64,000 nt of DNA from Baylisascaris procyonis (Eukaryota > Nematoda > Chromadorea > Rhabditida > Ascarididae): the NCBI GenBank assembly GCA_037389465.1, contig JAZARR010000171.1:1116001-1180000 (forward strand), given 5' to 3'. A program made the translations under genes and the position numbers. The notes under the pieces were generated by a model. It did not search any database. It worked only from the letters and a program-made list of their open reading frames with translations, and was not told the origin of the DNA. Of this stretch, positions 50,824 through 64,000 are shown one piece after another (within the stretch, counting starts at the first letter, position 1; each line of letters starts with the position of its first letter).

Positions 50824-52731
50824 CCTTTATTTTCCTAAAATATACTCATATTTATTTGTATATGTGCAAACTCATAGTTATTTACATATATGCAAAAACT
50901 ATATAAATTATTGAGGGCATCGTTTCAAAAAAAAAAAGACGTAATAGAAGCAATGGCCGAAAGTTGTGGTAAAAATCTAAGTTGTGCATATGGAATTCTT
51001 ATGTTCGTTGCCGTTGTTTGCCAACGACTTCATAGTGCAACGGTTTTGAGGTTTTTTTTTCAAGCATCTTCGTTGATAACTCAAGCTTCTCAATCTTATA
51101 TAAACGAGAAGTACGCTTTCTGAAGTCGTGATCAACTTTCAACTCTTCCGTATCCACTAATGCAATAATCGATAGCTTTTGAAGTATCTGAAGTATCTCA
51201 TATATCTCATATACCTTAGGCTTATAACAACCTATTTCTTATGGCGCTATCGTACATAATGTTTCTTTATTAGAAGTGAAACTTTAATCAATGCAAATTC
51301 GATTCTCATTACATTTTTTTTGCATAAAATTTTAAAACAAATGCAATCGTAATAAAAATAAATAAACCGATATGTACTCTTAAGTTGCATTGTTAGATTG
51401 TTCAGCCTTTGCAATTTGCCAATGAAAATTAAAATATTCGAAATGATGCTTTTATATTATTAATCAATTCTAGCACTCATAAACCTTCTCGGCAAAAAAA
51501 AAACAAAGAAAAAAAATGTTATTTTCGAATTAATTTGATTGGAAATTACAGTGGAATAAGTGGAAAATGTAAATGTAAATTCTTCAACAATGCATATGCA
51601 AATTTTTGAGCAATTTAAATATTGTAATTTCTTTCAATGGTGAGATAAATTGGTATGTGAAATGTACGATGATTCCTATAGTATGAAATATTAGATCCAC
51701 TTAACTTCAGAATTCTAGTTTCACTAAATCACAAGCAGATGCCTGCTAGATGAATCGACCGATGGGCAAAAATGCAAAAAAAAAAAAGAAATCATCAAGC
51801 TAGACATATAATAGGCACTCTTATAGAGGAAGATTGCCTAAGCGTATCTACATATTTGCGTTTGCGCTATCTCTAATTATTTTCACCTCGCAATTGCAGC
51901 AAGTAAAACTATGAGATATGATTAAAAATTTTTAGAATTTCAAATAATTTCCTTAAAAATTTCTACGATTATCCATCATTTTTCAGTAAAAAAAAAAATT
52001 CCACCTACTTAAATGTTGAATTTTTTCATCAAAAACTTCGGTTTTTTTTTTCTCTGCGTTATTTAAAATGAAGAACATGAAGGAAAAATTTTTTATTCGC
52101 TCAAAGAGAATATATTGAACATATGTGAGAAGATGTAAATGACACGAAAAAAGAATTGCATAAATATTTCATTATTTGCTCATAAATGAGTTATAAATGT
52201 GCATACAAAATTTTTATGAAGGATGAGAGAATAGCGTTACATTCGAATTAATGGGTCGAATTTATAAGTAAATGAGAATCGATCGAACTAAGGCGATCTA
52301 GAAATGTGGGATGGTTTATTATGTCGGCAGTATGGGGGGGGGGGGTAACTTATGCCGAAGACGAATAACTCCGAAGTAAAATCAAGTAAAAATAATATTC
52401 GTTGAGAAAATTAGAGAGGATAGAACACAAGCAGTACTTCAAAAAAAAAGATCTTGAAAAGTTAGGAACAAAACCTCCACCACAAGCCCATAGAGTAGAT
52501 ATGAAGAAACCATCAAATATGAATCCTGAAAAGCCGTCGACGAACCTATAGTATAACGGACAATGAAACTGCACTCATCTCTATTCTCACGAATCTAGTT
52601 AATATATTTTAAGCGGCAATTGCAACCATAAATCTCACTACGTCCAGTAAAGTTGGATTAAGTTTTTGTAAATTTTGTCGCCTAACAGTACAGTAATGTT
52701 GTAATTTTTTTTTTTTACATATTTATTGCAG
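46749..52731. other. Gene-free stretch upstream of eif-3.F
   Basis: I see no convincing exon on either strand. The longest open frames (47341-47547, 47666-47902, 48289-48519 minus; 50058-50303 plus) match nothing I know and lack good splice sites. It contains one TGACGTCA at 47336-47343 and (AT)n at 50735-50820. Confidence 0.5.
50735..50820. repeat. (AT)n microsatellite
   Basis: About 43 AT units. Confidence 0.95.
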
Positions 52732-53121
52732 ATGAAGTTCAGAGTGCCACTCTTGCATTTAGTGTTTTGCGCTATAAACTTTCAAGTAAGTCAACAGAGG
52801 TTTTACTCTGGCACTCAAAATCCTTGTATTATATATGAAGACCTACGAGGATATAAGTCGATCACTTCAATTGCCTGAGCAATTCATATTCGAACGAAGA
52901 TGAGGACAAGATCTACTATGAACTTCAACAAGATCATTTTCTATAGTTAGTAACACTTAACCGCCTACGCATAGTGAATATTCGTAATAGAATTTCAGAT
53001 ATATGAGGTGATATTTTTGGGGAACATTTGTAGATGTCAAAATTTTCCTCAAGTATTGAGCTTATCTAAAACGTATATTCGACAACTTTCCACAAATATT
53101 CTTAAGACACGCAAGAAATAA
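52732..53121 (+). CDS. Candidate small secreted peptide, two exons
   Basis: The ATG directly follows TTTATTGCAG, the form of a spliced-leader acceptor. Exon 1 (52732-52785) reads MKFRVPLLHLVFCAINFQ, a signal-peptide-like start with basic residues then a hydrophobic core, and ends at GTAAGT. Exon 2 (52999-53121) opens at a canonical AATTTCAG in phase 0. It adds 40 residues with CRC and a basic C-terminus (KTRKK) before TAA, for 58 aa in all. Intron 213 bp. No family recognised. Exon 1 is the stronger part; exon 2 could be chance, and exon 1 might instead begin a gene with long introns. Confidence 0.3.
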
Positions 53122-54824
53122 GAGGGTTTCATGTAGATTTCCTCAAAGAATATCACTTGTGGTGAAATGTTTCATTGAACCTACCTATCTACCCTAAAAT
53201 CCTTCTCACAAAAGCAAAGATCGAATTTATTTCAGTATAAATTTGTCTATCTAAATATTAACCTAATTTTTTTTTCAATAATTTTCTATCTTAAGTTATA
53301 CCATAAATTTTGAATGTTCAATTATCTATCATTTTTAAAAGATTTTATTTTTCTAGCGCTATAATTCAATCGATTATTGAAGAGATCAATCATTAATGCA
53401 ATAGATTATTTGTATATGAGATCAAAAATCTTGCAAGAACATTGATTCTTTCAACTCACCTCAATCGTTTCATATTCTTATCTTTCCCATTTTCTTCTCA
53501 TCGAAATTCAACCATTGCTAAATGCATTATTGCTTCCAGTATTGCATAAACGATGTTTCAATACGTTCAACTCATTGCCTGCCGCTAAAATTTTCTCCGT
53601 TATCTATTTCCTTCTATAAATTCCTTTAGTTCCTCTAAGCGTCCATCTATATCACCTGCCCTAAATTAGCTACGAATATTTAACTTATAATTCACCTCAA
53701 TACGAAGAAGCTATTAACAATTTTGAGCTTATTTTTAATATAATTTCCATCATTTATTTCTAAATTATCTACCGGCAGTTAATATTTGAAGTTCGTATCC
53801 GCTCTCATCGTTTCATAATGTAATATTTTCCCATGCGTTATACTATTCAGTATATTTTGATTGTTGCTGACATTTAGCTAATTCTTATCTAATTATTTCG
53901 TTTATTCGATATCTTTTTATTCCTTACAAAAGATTAGAAGCTATTTGTTATCTCTATATTAGTCGACGAAATTATTCAACCTTCGAATTTTGAATATCTT
54001 TATTTAGAATGAAATATCAAATCAATATATCATTCATAGCCGATTGCTCTCATAATAAAAGTGCGAACGGCACATTCGCAATATTCTCTTAAACGCCTAA
54101 TTAATAAAACTTAGGCTTACCGCCGCTATGTTTGTATATCAACTTAATACAAGAAATACAACTTTTTATTGGTTGCAGAGGGGGTGATAGAATACAAGAT
54201 AAGAAGGTGGGAGGTAAAGAAGGTTGGATTGGTTCATTTGGCTGTTAGATAGCAACAGCCATCATAGAACCCTTGAGAATTGCCCATCAAGGCGGCCTAG
54301 CCCCAACACTCAATGAATCGATAGCGTCAACTCACTCATTCGTTCATCCACAAACGCATTGCTTGCATTTGGCTTGCTTGCTTGCTTTACTCGGCTCCTT
54401 GGCCTGACGACCGCGCTAAGGCTAGCTAATAAATGCGCATACACGCACACTCCACACAACACATTGTTCAAATGGCTTATTTCGTGTGACTAACGAATGC
54501 TATTCCGCTTTACTGCATTCACTCATCTTGCGCTTCTCAACTTATTCATCGCTATATCATTTCTTTTCAGCTCTAATCGATAAATGATAGCAATATGGAT
54601 TTTTCATTAATGAATGGTCACTAAATATCAATTTAGATGGGCTGTCCATTGTAATTAAATAGGATTGGGTCACTCTTGAATACTCTCGATAAGCACTTTT
54701 ATCGTTTACTGATATGGTGTACTCAACGACTCCGGAGAGGATATGAGAAAACATATTAAAACGCGCTAAAATGACTGATAACTTCATCTAGCAATTAGTT
54801 TTAGATGTTTTTTTTCGTTTGTTT

Positions 54825-54826
<2 letters not shown>

Positions 54827-54867
<41 letters not shown>
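54827..54867. repeat. (CA)n microsatellite
   Basis: About 20 AC units; the only CA repeat among many TA and TTTA blocks. Confidence 0.95.
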
Positions 54868-54870
<3 letters not shown>

Positions 54871-56138
54871 CATAAGATGATAAAAAAACAATTTGAAAGG
54901 AAAACCTATTGGAATGTTATCGAATTTTTTTCATTTAATTTCCATTTATAAGTTCAATTATTAGTGTTTTATTTTTAATATTTGTTTGTGAATTTACATC
55001 TATAAAGTGCATTATGAACGTATGCTGTTTGCATTTATCGATCTATTATTGTGAACCTATCTTCTACGCTTTCAAGCTGGAAATCACTGCAAGCATGCTA
55101 CAAAATTTGATGTGTATAGTCTAATACCATAAGATGATCCGATTTATGAAATCCGATAGGTATAATCTATGCCCTAAGGGGATCCCAATTATGTATTTTG
55201 ATGGATTTGATCGATGCAACAAGATGATCCCAATGCCAACTTCGAGAATGCACATTCAAATGTGATGTAGATGTAGAAATTTGCGCGTATTTTACAACCG
55301 CCTAGATCGCATTTGACAGCCTATTCGAATTGGAGACGTGAATCGTTTATGAAAGAATATTGCGAGGCGATCGATTTGGCGAACACATGAATATATTCCA
55401 CTGATTACATATTTCATCGTTTATTAGAAGCTTATGATACTAGTTGATCTGATCGAGGCAACGTCGATAAGGTTGTTATCATACCAGGCTTAATGTTCCA
55501 TAGCGGTTGGTATAGCTTTCCCACTTGTTTCTGTTGCGATCTCTAAATCTTTTCGATGCGACCACTAAATGTTTTATAGATTTGAATCAAAATCTCAAGG
55601 ACTCAAATTCTATTTCAGTGTGTTCAGTCCATATATAATGGCTAGCGGGAATGACTCGTTGAGTATTAAACGTTGACTAATTGGTGTAGAAAATGGCAAA
55701 TATTTCAGTTGAAAATGAACAGTGCACTAGCGGAGACAGCAGGCTGACTCATTGTGGTTCACAAAAAAGATGTTATATTAAAGGTGTTATATTTTTGTAA
55801 AAAACGTTGGCATTTACAGTATCCGATCGATATTTACAGTATCGTCTCTCCCTGCTACCTATAGCAGAGAAAAATTGTTGATGGAATTGAGAGTGGAGGA
55901 TCATTCATCATCATAAAACGACCATATATCGCGGCGAATGACGTATTCGAATAGATAAATTGTAGCTTCCTTGTCGCCCACAATTAAATAAACTTAGTCA
56001 CAATGCAGCACAGTTTGGTTGGATTTGATTATGGCCTTAACTGCTTATAGCAATGTGGAATGGTTAACTGCCTTAAGGCGTGATTGCCAATCGATTTTTT
56101 AATTTCTGCATTTTTAACTCTTTAGTCTTCTAGCAACA

Positions 56139-56531
56139 TTGTTCTCTCCTTGTGATCTATCCAATTGTTTCTCTTTTTTTTTTGTTCCAAGTAAACGTCA
56201 TTCAAAAAAGGTTCAACTTGGTATTTTTATACCTAAACAGTTTAAAGGTTCTACTACTAGAAGCTTATCGAGAACGAAGAAAAAAATTCATCTTTATTAC
56301 TTAAAACCACCTTTAAGGTTAATTTTATTGGTTATTTTCACCGATTTTATGATTCGATTTACATCAATTTCTTCAAATGCGAAAATATCGTTTCGATTTG
56401 AAATCATTCAAAATTTAAGCGAAACATTTTCAAGCATTAAGCTAACATTGCAATTATCGTATTGGAAATGGTTAAGAGCATTTTTATCGCTTCAAGAAAT
56501 TGGAATTTTTTTGGGAAAAAATTTTCAATGA
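56139..56531 (+). other. Open frame of doubtful status, 130 codons
   Basis: Long for such AT-rich DNA, but it has no ATG at its start (TTG). Composition is rich in Lys, Phe, Ile, Leu and Ser, and nothing in it is recognised. No clear splice signals bound it. More likely accidental. Confidence 0.12.
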
Positions 56532-58042
56532 AAATAGTTCACAAAATAATAATATTCTGATTTTCATAAGAATGACAGAATATTTTAACATTTCATATGG
56601 GAACTAATTAAGCAATCAGGTATTAGTTCAGGTAAGCATCAGGTGAGCAGGTAAAACACATTCATGATAAGATTATGCTCTTGTGGAACAATCAATTAGC
56701 TGGTTTGATTTGATTTTGGTAGATTTTTAGCTTTGCCTTAATTAGCTGATAAAGATAATTAATTTTGTAGGTGCAAAAATTTTTAAATGTCTTGAAAATT
56801 CATAAATCAATTGTAATAAATGTTCCGACTTCCATATAAAATAGTAAACGACGGTTTGCATTGATCAACAAATGTTTCAAAAATTCTCGCAATTTTCCCA
56901 TGATTTCTCGCAGAGTTTAGCTGAAATTTAAACCTATTTTGGATAGAGGAGTTAGAAATTTCAATGAAAATAGTCGTGTAAATTTCCTCCTATCCCCTGT
57001 ACTTCCTCATTTTTCACTTCAACACTAGAAAGAAATAATTCAAGCTGTTGCATTTCGTTAACAAACTAATTATGAGAATGGCCTGTTTTTCTTCGACTTT
57101 CACTTGTGTATTCTATATTGATATGTAATGCAACGGCTTTTTCAAATAGAGGTGGTCTTTTCTATATACGTCTTTGAATGAAATGTTGAAAAGAAATGAG
57201 AGGCCAATTATTGGTCATATTCCCATACGGAAGGGTAAGGTTTGGGTGGGGAAAGGGAGGGGATGGGTTCGATCCCTCGCCTTTCCTCAAAACTAAGAAG
57301 CATGAATAGAAAAAGAAAGATCGCTAACGGAAGCGAAATTCCATCGATCGCAATGTTTGTAATGATTCTCGAATTGCTTTACCTATTCTTTTCGCATCGA
57401 ACGGAAGCGTAATTCACTATTGTAAAGGTTGCAATAAATTTTTCGGTTCACTTAACTCATTGAAAACTTATATCGAAAATTCTTTCGGAAATATGTCTCT
57501 TCCTTTTTCTCTTTTTTTTAATCTCTGATTCTCCTTTTCGTTAATGTTATTTTCATTATCTTTGTTTCTCTTTCTTCTTTTTCTTCTTTTTGCTTTTTTT
57601 CCTTTCTCGCTCTTTCTCTCTTTCTTTATTCGTGTTAACACTATTCGAACAGATGAAAGATTGCATGATTTTTGATCCCATTGGGATAGAAACTAATAAT
57701 ATGGATGCAATTCCTATCAAACAATGCTCATAGCAATGATTTGATTATTCGTTCTAAGGCGAGATAAAATCGTTTCAAAGACACAACATGGATGCATCTA
57801 TTAATGATTTAATTGAATTCATTATAGATAATCTTTCTGGCCATATTTTCTTGGCCATCAAGACAAAATGAGACCAGTAAGCTAAATTTTTGTGGCCAAT
57901 AACTTGTCCACAAATATGATCTATCAAATACTCGTCGAAAGTTTGCTCATAGTTGCTAATGAAAATGTTTCTGAATGAATCGAATACGCCATTCAACGCT
58001 TTTTTAAGTCTAGTATATTTTTATAGCTGAGCAATTTTCATA

Positions 58043-58074
58043 TTTGGCCATTTTTGGCCATTTTTGGCCATTTT
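58043..58074. repeat. 12-bp tandem repeat TTTGGCCATTTT, about three copies
   Basis: Each unit contains the palindrome TGGCCA. Confidence 0.8.
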
Positions 58075-58357
58075 CGATGATTCGGTTTAATATTTCCATC
58101 CTCTGTCTCATTGAAAAAATCTTGCATAATCCATACAAAACCTACGACTGTCACAATGACTGTTTCTTTGTTTGCATTCCTTATGTGCAATTTTCCTCCT
58201 TATCTTCCATAACTATTTGTCTAATCAAACTGCTTTCTTGCAGAACGAAATTTAATTAGTGCTGAGTGGAATAGTTTTTTTCGTGAATCTCACGAACATC
58301 CACGTTATGGACAACGTTGTTTTAATGGCTAATATAGAGGTGTCATTTGCGTTGAAG

Positions 58358-58460
58358 ATAACGAATTACAGTTTGCTAATTACAGTAATCAATAACGAAT
58401 TATAGTTTGCTAATTACAGTAATCAATAACGAATTACAGTTTGCTAATTACAGTAATCAA
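58358..58460. repeat. 34-bp tandem repeat, three copies
   Basis: Three near-identical units, each with GTTTGCTAATTACAGTAATC, differing at one base. Not coding in any frame I can support. Confidence 0.9.
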
Positions 58461-59050
58461 TTTATTAATCACCATATTTTTTTGTTAGGTCGTTCTAGGA
58501 TATATGATTTGCAAGCGTAATATTTAAATATACGAAAGGAATTCCCATTGATTAAAATGCCCCAGCAAGATATTATTGATTTAACTTCATAGGTAGTCAA
58601 TGAAGGAAGAATTTTTACACATATATAAATATATGGAGGAAGTTCTGCTTTCCATTCAGGACTTTCATCCAGGCTAGCTAGGACTTTAAAATATTTCGAA
58701 ACGTTATATATGGGCACAATCCGAGTCTCGAATTAGCTCATGACGATAAAGTAGATTCCCTCAACCTTTTTATCAACGTTAAGGGCAATAATTTCATTGG
58801 AATGAAAATTTTGAGAGAATCGACTTTTGTCTCGTCAAGATTATCAGAAATATCTGAGAAGGTCCACATGGATTTCATCATCTCTGTGAAGGATGTTTGG
58901 AAAACGAGTGTTACCTTCGCGGGCTGAAAAAGATTTCATAAAATCGCAGGAATATGAGCAGACTCCGTCGGGTAATGTGTTTGAAGAAGATACGCTAAAG
59001 GGAAGCGTAATGCGTAGATATAATTGGAGAATCAACAGTTTCTTGCATAG

Positions 59051-59090
59051 CAGGATATCCAGATATATCCGGATATATCCGGATATATAA
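59051..59090. repeat. 10-bp tandem palindromic repeat GGATATATCC
   Basis: Three to four consecutive units, each self-complementary, so the whole block is a palindrome. Confidence 0.8.
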
Positions 59091-62000
59091 TCAGAAAAAT
59101 AATGGAAAGAGTGACAGGCTTAAGCTTGACCAGCTCAACGTCGATATTTTACAAGGACATTCGGCCGTAGACAATCAAGCAAAATATCACGGTGTGATCA
59201 AGTCATGCCAGAACTTTGCACTCTTCTGAAGCGAATCATTTCAACGGGAAAACATTCTAAGGAATGGAAATTCATGAATGTGATCGTTACGTTCAAGGAC
59301 AAAAGCGCCGAATTATTATTTTTTTCACAACTAACATGCGTGTAGAAGTTCTTTGAAATTTCTATTTTCAAGCAATTTTTCACTCAAGTGGAATAGGAAA
59401 TGTTATGTTTTCACTGTTTTTGGAAAAATTTTTCCAACATCGACTCATTGAAGCGGAGTCATAAAATAAATGAATCTCATAAAGGAAAAATGATCGTTTA
59501 GGCTGATATCAAAAAAATTACAACACCATGAAGTTAAATTCACTTCTGTATCTATTAGAGAAAGTTTTTCAAATGAACGAAAATATTTTTGGCTTCTAAA
59601 GAAAATTTCCAATGAAGCACAAAATAGAAACCGTTATAAACCAAGCGCTAACGCAAAAAAAAAGTCCTTACAGTTCGAGGTCGACCTATTCTCCGCCTTA
59701 TCTCTCTATAGGCTTTCCTCTTTTCGAACACGAAAAAAAAGCCGTTTACTTGGAATATAGTCATTTACACAGGTGATATTTGCAACTTGTTCTCAATTCT
59801 AAGAGCTGGAAGCAATCAATGGAACAATATTTTATCACCAATTATATATACAACAATTTTTCGCGAATCAATTGCTCGCTGATTTACAGTGAATTTATAA
59901 ACTATTATGATTTGCGACATTTGAAATTTTGAAAACTTTGTAATGTTATACTTCAACATCTCTAGGAATTCCTCTAATATATATTATACTATACTATAAT
60001 TCATTCAAATTTCATTAATTATACAATATTATAATTTAATGAGTCTGAACTTTCGTAAGTTGTGTTATATCTCTCTTAAAGTGTGTTATATCTCTTAAAA
60101 AATTGTGTTATATCTTTCATGAGTTATCTTTTAATGTGTCTTAATTAAATGCTCGTTTGTATCAGCGTTATATTATACTCCTCTAAAGAATTTTTTTAGA
60201 GCGTGCTAGATTTTGGTCGTCTATAGCCGCAAAATTTCGTAAGCTGTACTCCCGTTAAGAGCGATAAATTATAGGTAAAGTTATTGTATATTATGTTCAT
60301 CTATCACCTTTCAGAGCACTACGTTGCGATAGCAATCGCAAATTCACTGTTATCTTCATTTTTCATCGCTTCCGTAACAAAAAAAAAAAAGTACATTATG
60401 TGAGTACCCCACATATATCTATAAGAAAACGATGCAATATTATATAACCACTTCTGGTATCATCCCTAAAACGAACTTAATTCATTAATAATCAGTTTTT
60501 AAGAATCGCAGAGCAGCTACATTTAATCATGCACACCTATGTGTTTGGCGCAAAACATATTTTTGAACTTCAACTACCGCTATATTTCGAACAAGTTGTG
60601 TCACAACGCAATCGTATGAGAAAAACCGCAACTTTTTCTTCCACAAAAATTTCTTGTCCACTATAGTTTAGTGTGAGCATTTAAAATTCAGGCAGCTTTA
60701 TCTTTAATGTATTTTATTCAAGAAAGATTTTTGCATTTTTATGTAAAATTTTTTGCAAATAAGCGACACATCGCTGCACATAAAGCACACAGTTACACCT
60801 AACATAAGTAAGAAAGAAACCAAACGGGTTTTCAAAAACATATACCAAATTCCATAATACTTCCACAGTATAGCACCTATGAGGCTTGGCTATTGATCAC
60901 TGTTAGCACTCGGGCGACACGAGGACAACATTGCTTTATTATCCTCGCTAGCCCCTCTCCCTCTTCTCTCGAGTGAAGGAGAATCAATTGCAAACTTAAG
61001 AATACTCACTAAGTGTTGTGTCGTTTAAAAAACTAAACATTTAAAAAAATTTCAAGAAAAGCCATTGAAAAGTACAAAACTCCATTGATTTTCGGCATCT
61101 TCTATTATGAACGTAAAACGCATTGCTAGAGCTCAATGAAACAATCAGATAGAAAACCATTCTAAGGGGATTTTGATCGTTGAAATTTCTACTGCTCTAT
61201 TCTATTTGATCTCTAGCCGATTGGCGAATAACTAGCTATTAGACGTGATGTGTTCTATTATCGTTGTTCAGTCACAGCGTGCAAACGCTATGTGTTTTAG
61301 TTGTGTTATCAGAGCTGCTTTGATTTTTACGTTGCAAAGTAGTTTTACAATTTTTTACGTAATGCAATTGCACAAAAACCCCTAATTGTGTTTTTTTAAA
61401 ACATCAAGCGGAGTGGTCAATTTAGTGAGACGCATTTAAAACCCCACAGAAAGAATGCTTTTGATATTATTTTCTCGCAATTGGTTTTCTCAATTTTTTT
61501 TTTTCCTTTTTCATTGGATGATCTAATCACGCATATTTATATATTTGTGAATTTATATTTATTATATTAGAACTGCTTATATTATATTGTATATTATCGC
61601 TTTATATTATATAAAATTATATTAATTTTAGATTCATTCCTATTTAAATTCCCAGTGCTTTTAGCATTTGCATAATTACAATATTGCGGTCAATTGATTC
61701 AATTTGCATTTTGTTGGATTTGCATTTGCATTTTTTTTTTCATTTGCATAATAGTTTGCATAATTTGCAATCACGAGCCAGTGTCAGCTACCTATGAGTG
61801 AATAATGATATCTTTGACGGAAAAATATGTTTCTTTGATTTTATCATTTCAGTGAAGTGATAATCTTTCATCGATGTTGAAATCTTACGGCATTTTTTTA
61901 AAAAACTGATTTCAATGAGCTATAACAACGAGAATGTTTTATTTTTACCATTAAAAGTGCATAAAAGTTTTTTTTTTTTTTAATGTGTCAACGAGCTTTT

Positions 62001-64000
62001 TTTTACTGACAGTCACTTCAAATTCGTATCAATTTTATCAAAAATTTAAGAAAAAAAAAAGAATCTTTCTTATTCTTTCAAATCTTTATTTTTCGAATTA
62101 TTTTTCGTAAAAAAATAGAAAGCTAATTTTTCCCAATTTTCTTTTGAGGCAAAAAAAAAATTTAAGAATAATATTTATGGCTTTTATCGCCGTAAATATT
62201 ATTCATAAAAGTTCCATTACAAATTGTGCACAAATCGAGTCATGCGAGATTAATTCTTAAAAATTTTGGCCAAATTTTGGCCAAATATTGTCAAATTCAT
62301 TAAATTTCGATGGGATTTATGAGGATCTATGTGCCAATTATAGAAGAAGGGAACGAATGAATGAAAAGAATTTCCCATATTTTATCGAATTCCCATTAAA
62401 CATTTGAGATAATTTTTGTACGTTGTGCATAACATATCTCAAATTTTAATATATTCTTTCACTTCTTCTTCTATTCATAATTGCCCGTTCAATCGAATAT
62501 TCTTTACTTAAATCCACATAAGTATTCATTACGGATGATAAGGGATCTCATCTCCTGTTGCAAGTAATGTGATATTATTATTGTTCATTTACATTCTTTT
62601 TGATGAAAATGATGAATATAAAGTAAATTTTTTTCCATTTTTTTAAAGGAATATTTTCAGTAAAAATGAAATATTATTGAAAATGTAATTGAAAATATTT
62701 TGAAATCTAAAAAATAATAATTCAGTGAATTTATTTATATTTTCAGGCAACAAAAAAATAAACCAACAATTCTTCAGCGATAAATAGATGAGCGCAATTA
62801 AAACCGATCGATTTGAATATTTCTTACATTTAAAATATTTTATTCGTCTTATATATTTCATGCGATTTTTTTTTAAATTTTTTAAATAAAGTGATAGGGA
62901 AATATGAAATATTTGATAAAAAAGCTCATAAATGATCTCTCAATGAGTTAATAATTTTCATCAAAATATTAACTTCCGCTTTTTCTTTCTTTCCTTTTTT
63001 TTTATAAGCGATGAAATAAATCCGCGAAATATTCCACCAAATAGGAATATATTCTTTTTTCAAGGATATCAGCTAATCTTAGCAATATGAAGGTTTTAGG
63101 CGCTTGATCTCAAGTAACACTTTGATATTCACTTCTGGCATGATTCTTTAGAAAATAGCACATATATGGCATATTAGTAGAGATCTTTTTAACGTATTTC
63201 GAGTTTAATCCCACTTCCGAATAGGGATTTGTGGATTAGGTGACTTTGTGAATCGGGTGAGATTAAATGATGATTAAGAGGGAGTTGATCAAAAGATTCT
63301 TAAAGAAATGATTCGATGAGTGTAAAGCAATATTGCTAGAGAGAGCGGCGCATCGATCTTCAAAAACTCATTTTAGCGTATCTAAAAATATTCATCATTT
63401 GAACGCTTTGATTGCCTAGATGTGATTTCATTATAAGATGATTTTACGTAAAAACGGCTGGCATGATATTCCTTCCTCTTTCTAGATGCTTTTGTAGTTT
63501 TTTGCATTAGATCAACAAATTTCATGAATCACCAACGAATAATAAAATATTGAAAAAAAAGTTGCAATAAGATTTAATTGATTTCATCTGTCTATTCATT
63601 AAAAAAAAATTCTAGGAAAGATTTTGCTGCTCAAAGTTAGGTAATCCGATCGATTACAAAAAAATATGCAAATTAGAATGATAAGCCAGCTGGTTGTAGT
63701 TAATATGAAATTTCTAGGCACTTTATGATCATGACTTGTTTCGAAATTAATGGCTTAAGTTGAATAAGGGATAAACGATATCGCCGTTTGGTGTATATAT
63801 GTCGTATAGGTGAAATTTCGATATCAAAGTGGATTTGCTGGATAAGCATATGTTTATGTACATAATTATGCACACATATACATACATAAAATCAAATGCA
63901 GTAATACGATTTCATTAGAATAGGCTTTATAAATGTAATTTCTACAAAAAAAAATCCTTACAAAATAGGATTTTTGATTTTTTTTTCAAAAAAAAAAATC

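Larger units (their letters stand above)
53122..64000. other. Gene-poor right end
   Basis: No gene recognised on either strand. Contents seen: (CA)n at 54827-54867, an open frame at 56139-56531, tandem repeats at 58043-58074, 58358-58460 and 59051-59090, and many poly(T)/poly(A) runs. A strong pyrimidine-rich acceptor precedes ATGAAAGATTGC at 57657, but the frame closes after 26 codons. The region could be a long intron of the gene starting at 52732 or true intergenic DNA. Confidence 0.5.

Noticed and set aside
55287..55391. Possible terminal exon with RSHLTAYSNWRRESFMKEY
   Set aside because: It follows a plausible GATGTAG acceptor and reads well, but no exon links to it and the nearer TTTCAG exon at 52999 fits the 52732 start better.
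58469..59383. Minus- and plus-strand frames considered as a decayed transposase
   Set aside because: No motif of any transposase or reverse transcriptase family could be found in either strand.

Overview
This is a stretch of nematode chromosome with no prokaryotic signals. It is AT-rich and full of simple repeats. Its genes are split into many small exons by introns of about 0.1 to 3 kb, with GTAAGT-like donors and short TTTCAG/TTTTAG acceptors. Several start codons sit directly or a few bases after an acceptor-like TTTTAG or TTGCAG, as expected for spliced-leader trans-splicing. The eIF3f gene resembles the Caenorhabditis elegans protein closely from end to end. The long introns and AT-richness suggest a parasitic clade rather than Caenorhabditis itself, but that is inference.

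Layout from left to right. (1) Positions 1-6612, minus: the 5' part of a GIGYF-type translational repressor gene, running off the left edge. (2) 6613-11008: spacer with a (TA)n block and two perfect TGACGTCA palindromes. (3) 11009-19234, minus: a complete nine-exon CHK/ecdysteroid-kinase-like gene (385 aa) in which both catalytic aspartates are asparagine. Its introns hold two copies of a retroposon-like repeat. (4) 19235-26081: gene-free, with two minisatellites, (TA)n blocks, a dead non-LTR reverse transcriptase and a ~270-bp terminal-inverted-repeat element. (5) 26082-40993, plus: a sixteen-exon gene (616 aa) for a nuclear protein with four C2H2/C2HC fingers followed by a THAP domain. Its introns hold antisense exon-like open frames, a perfect hairpin and a tRNA-like sequence. 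(6) 41537-42319: an inverted dimer of the same ~270-bp element and an orphan exon-like block. (7) 43502-46748, minus: a complete six-exon eIF3f gene (295 aa). (8) 46749-64000: almost gene-free, holding only a candidate two-exon gene for a small secreted peptide (52732-53121), simple repeats and one open frame of doubtful status.

The exon structures were built by hand from homology, splice sites and reading phase. Where phases agree across every junction (CHK-like, eIF3f, the THAP gene) the models are strong. The genes show no operon-like close spacing. GIGYF and eIF3f both act in translation, but nothing here suggests they are co-regulated.
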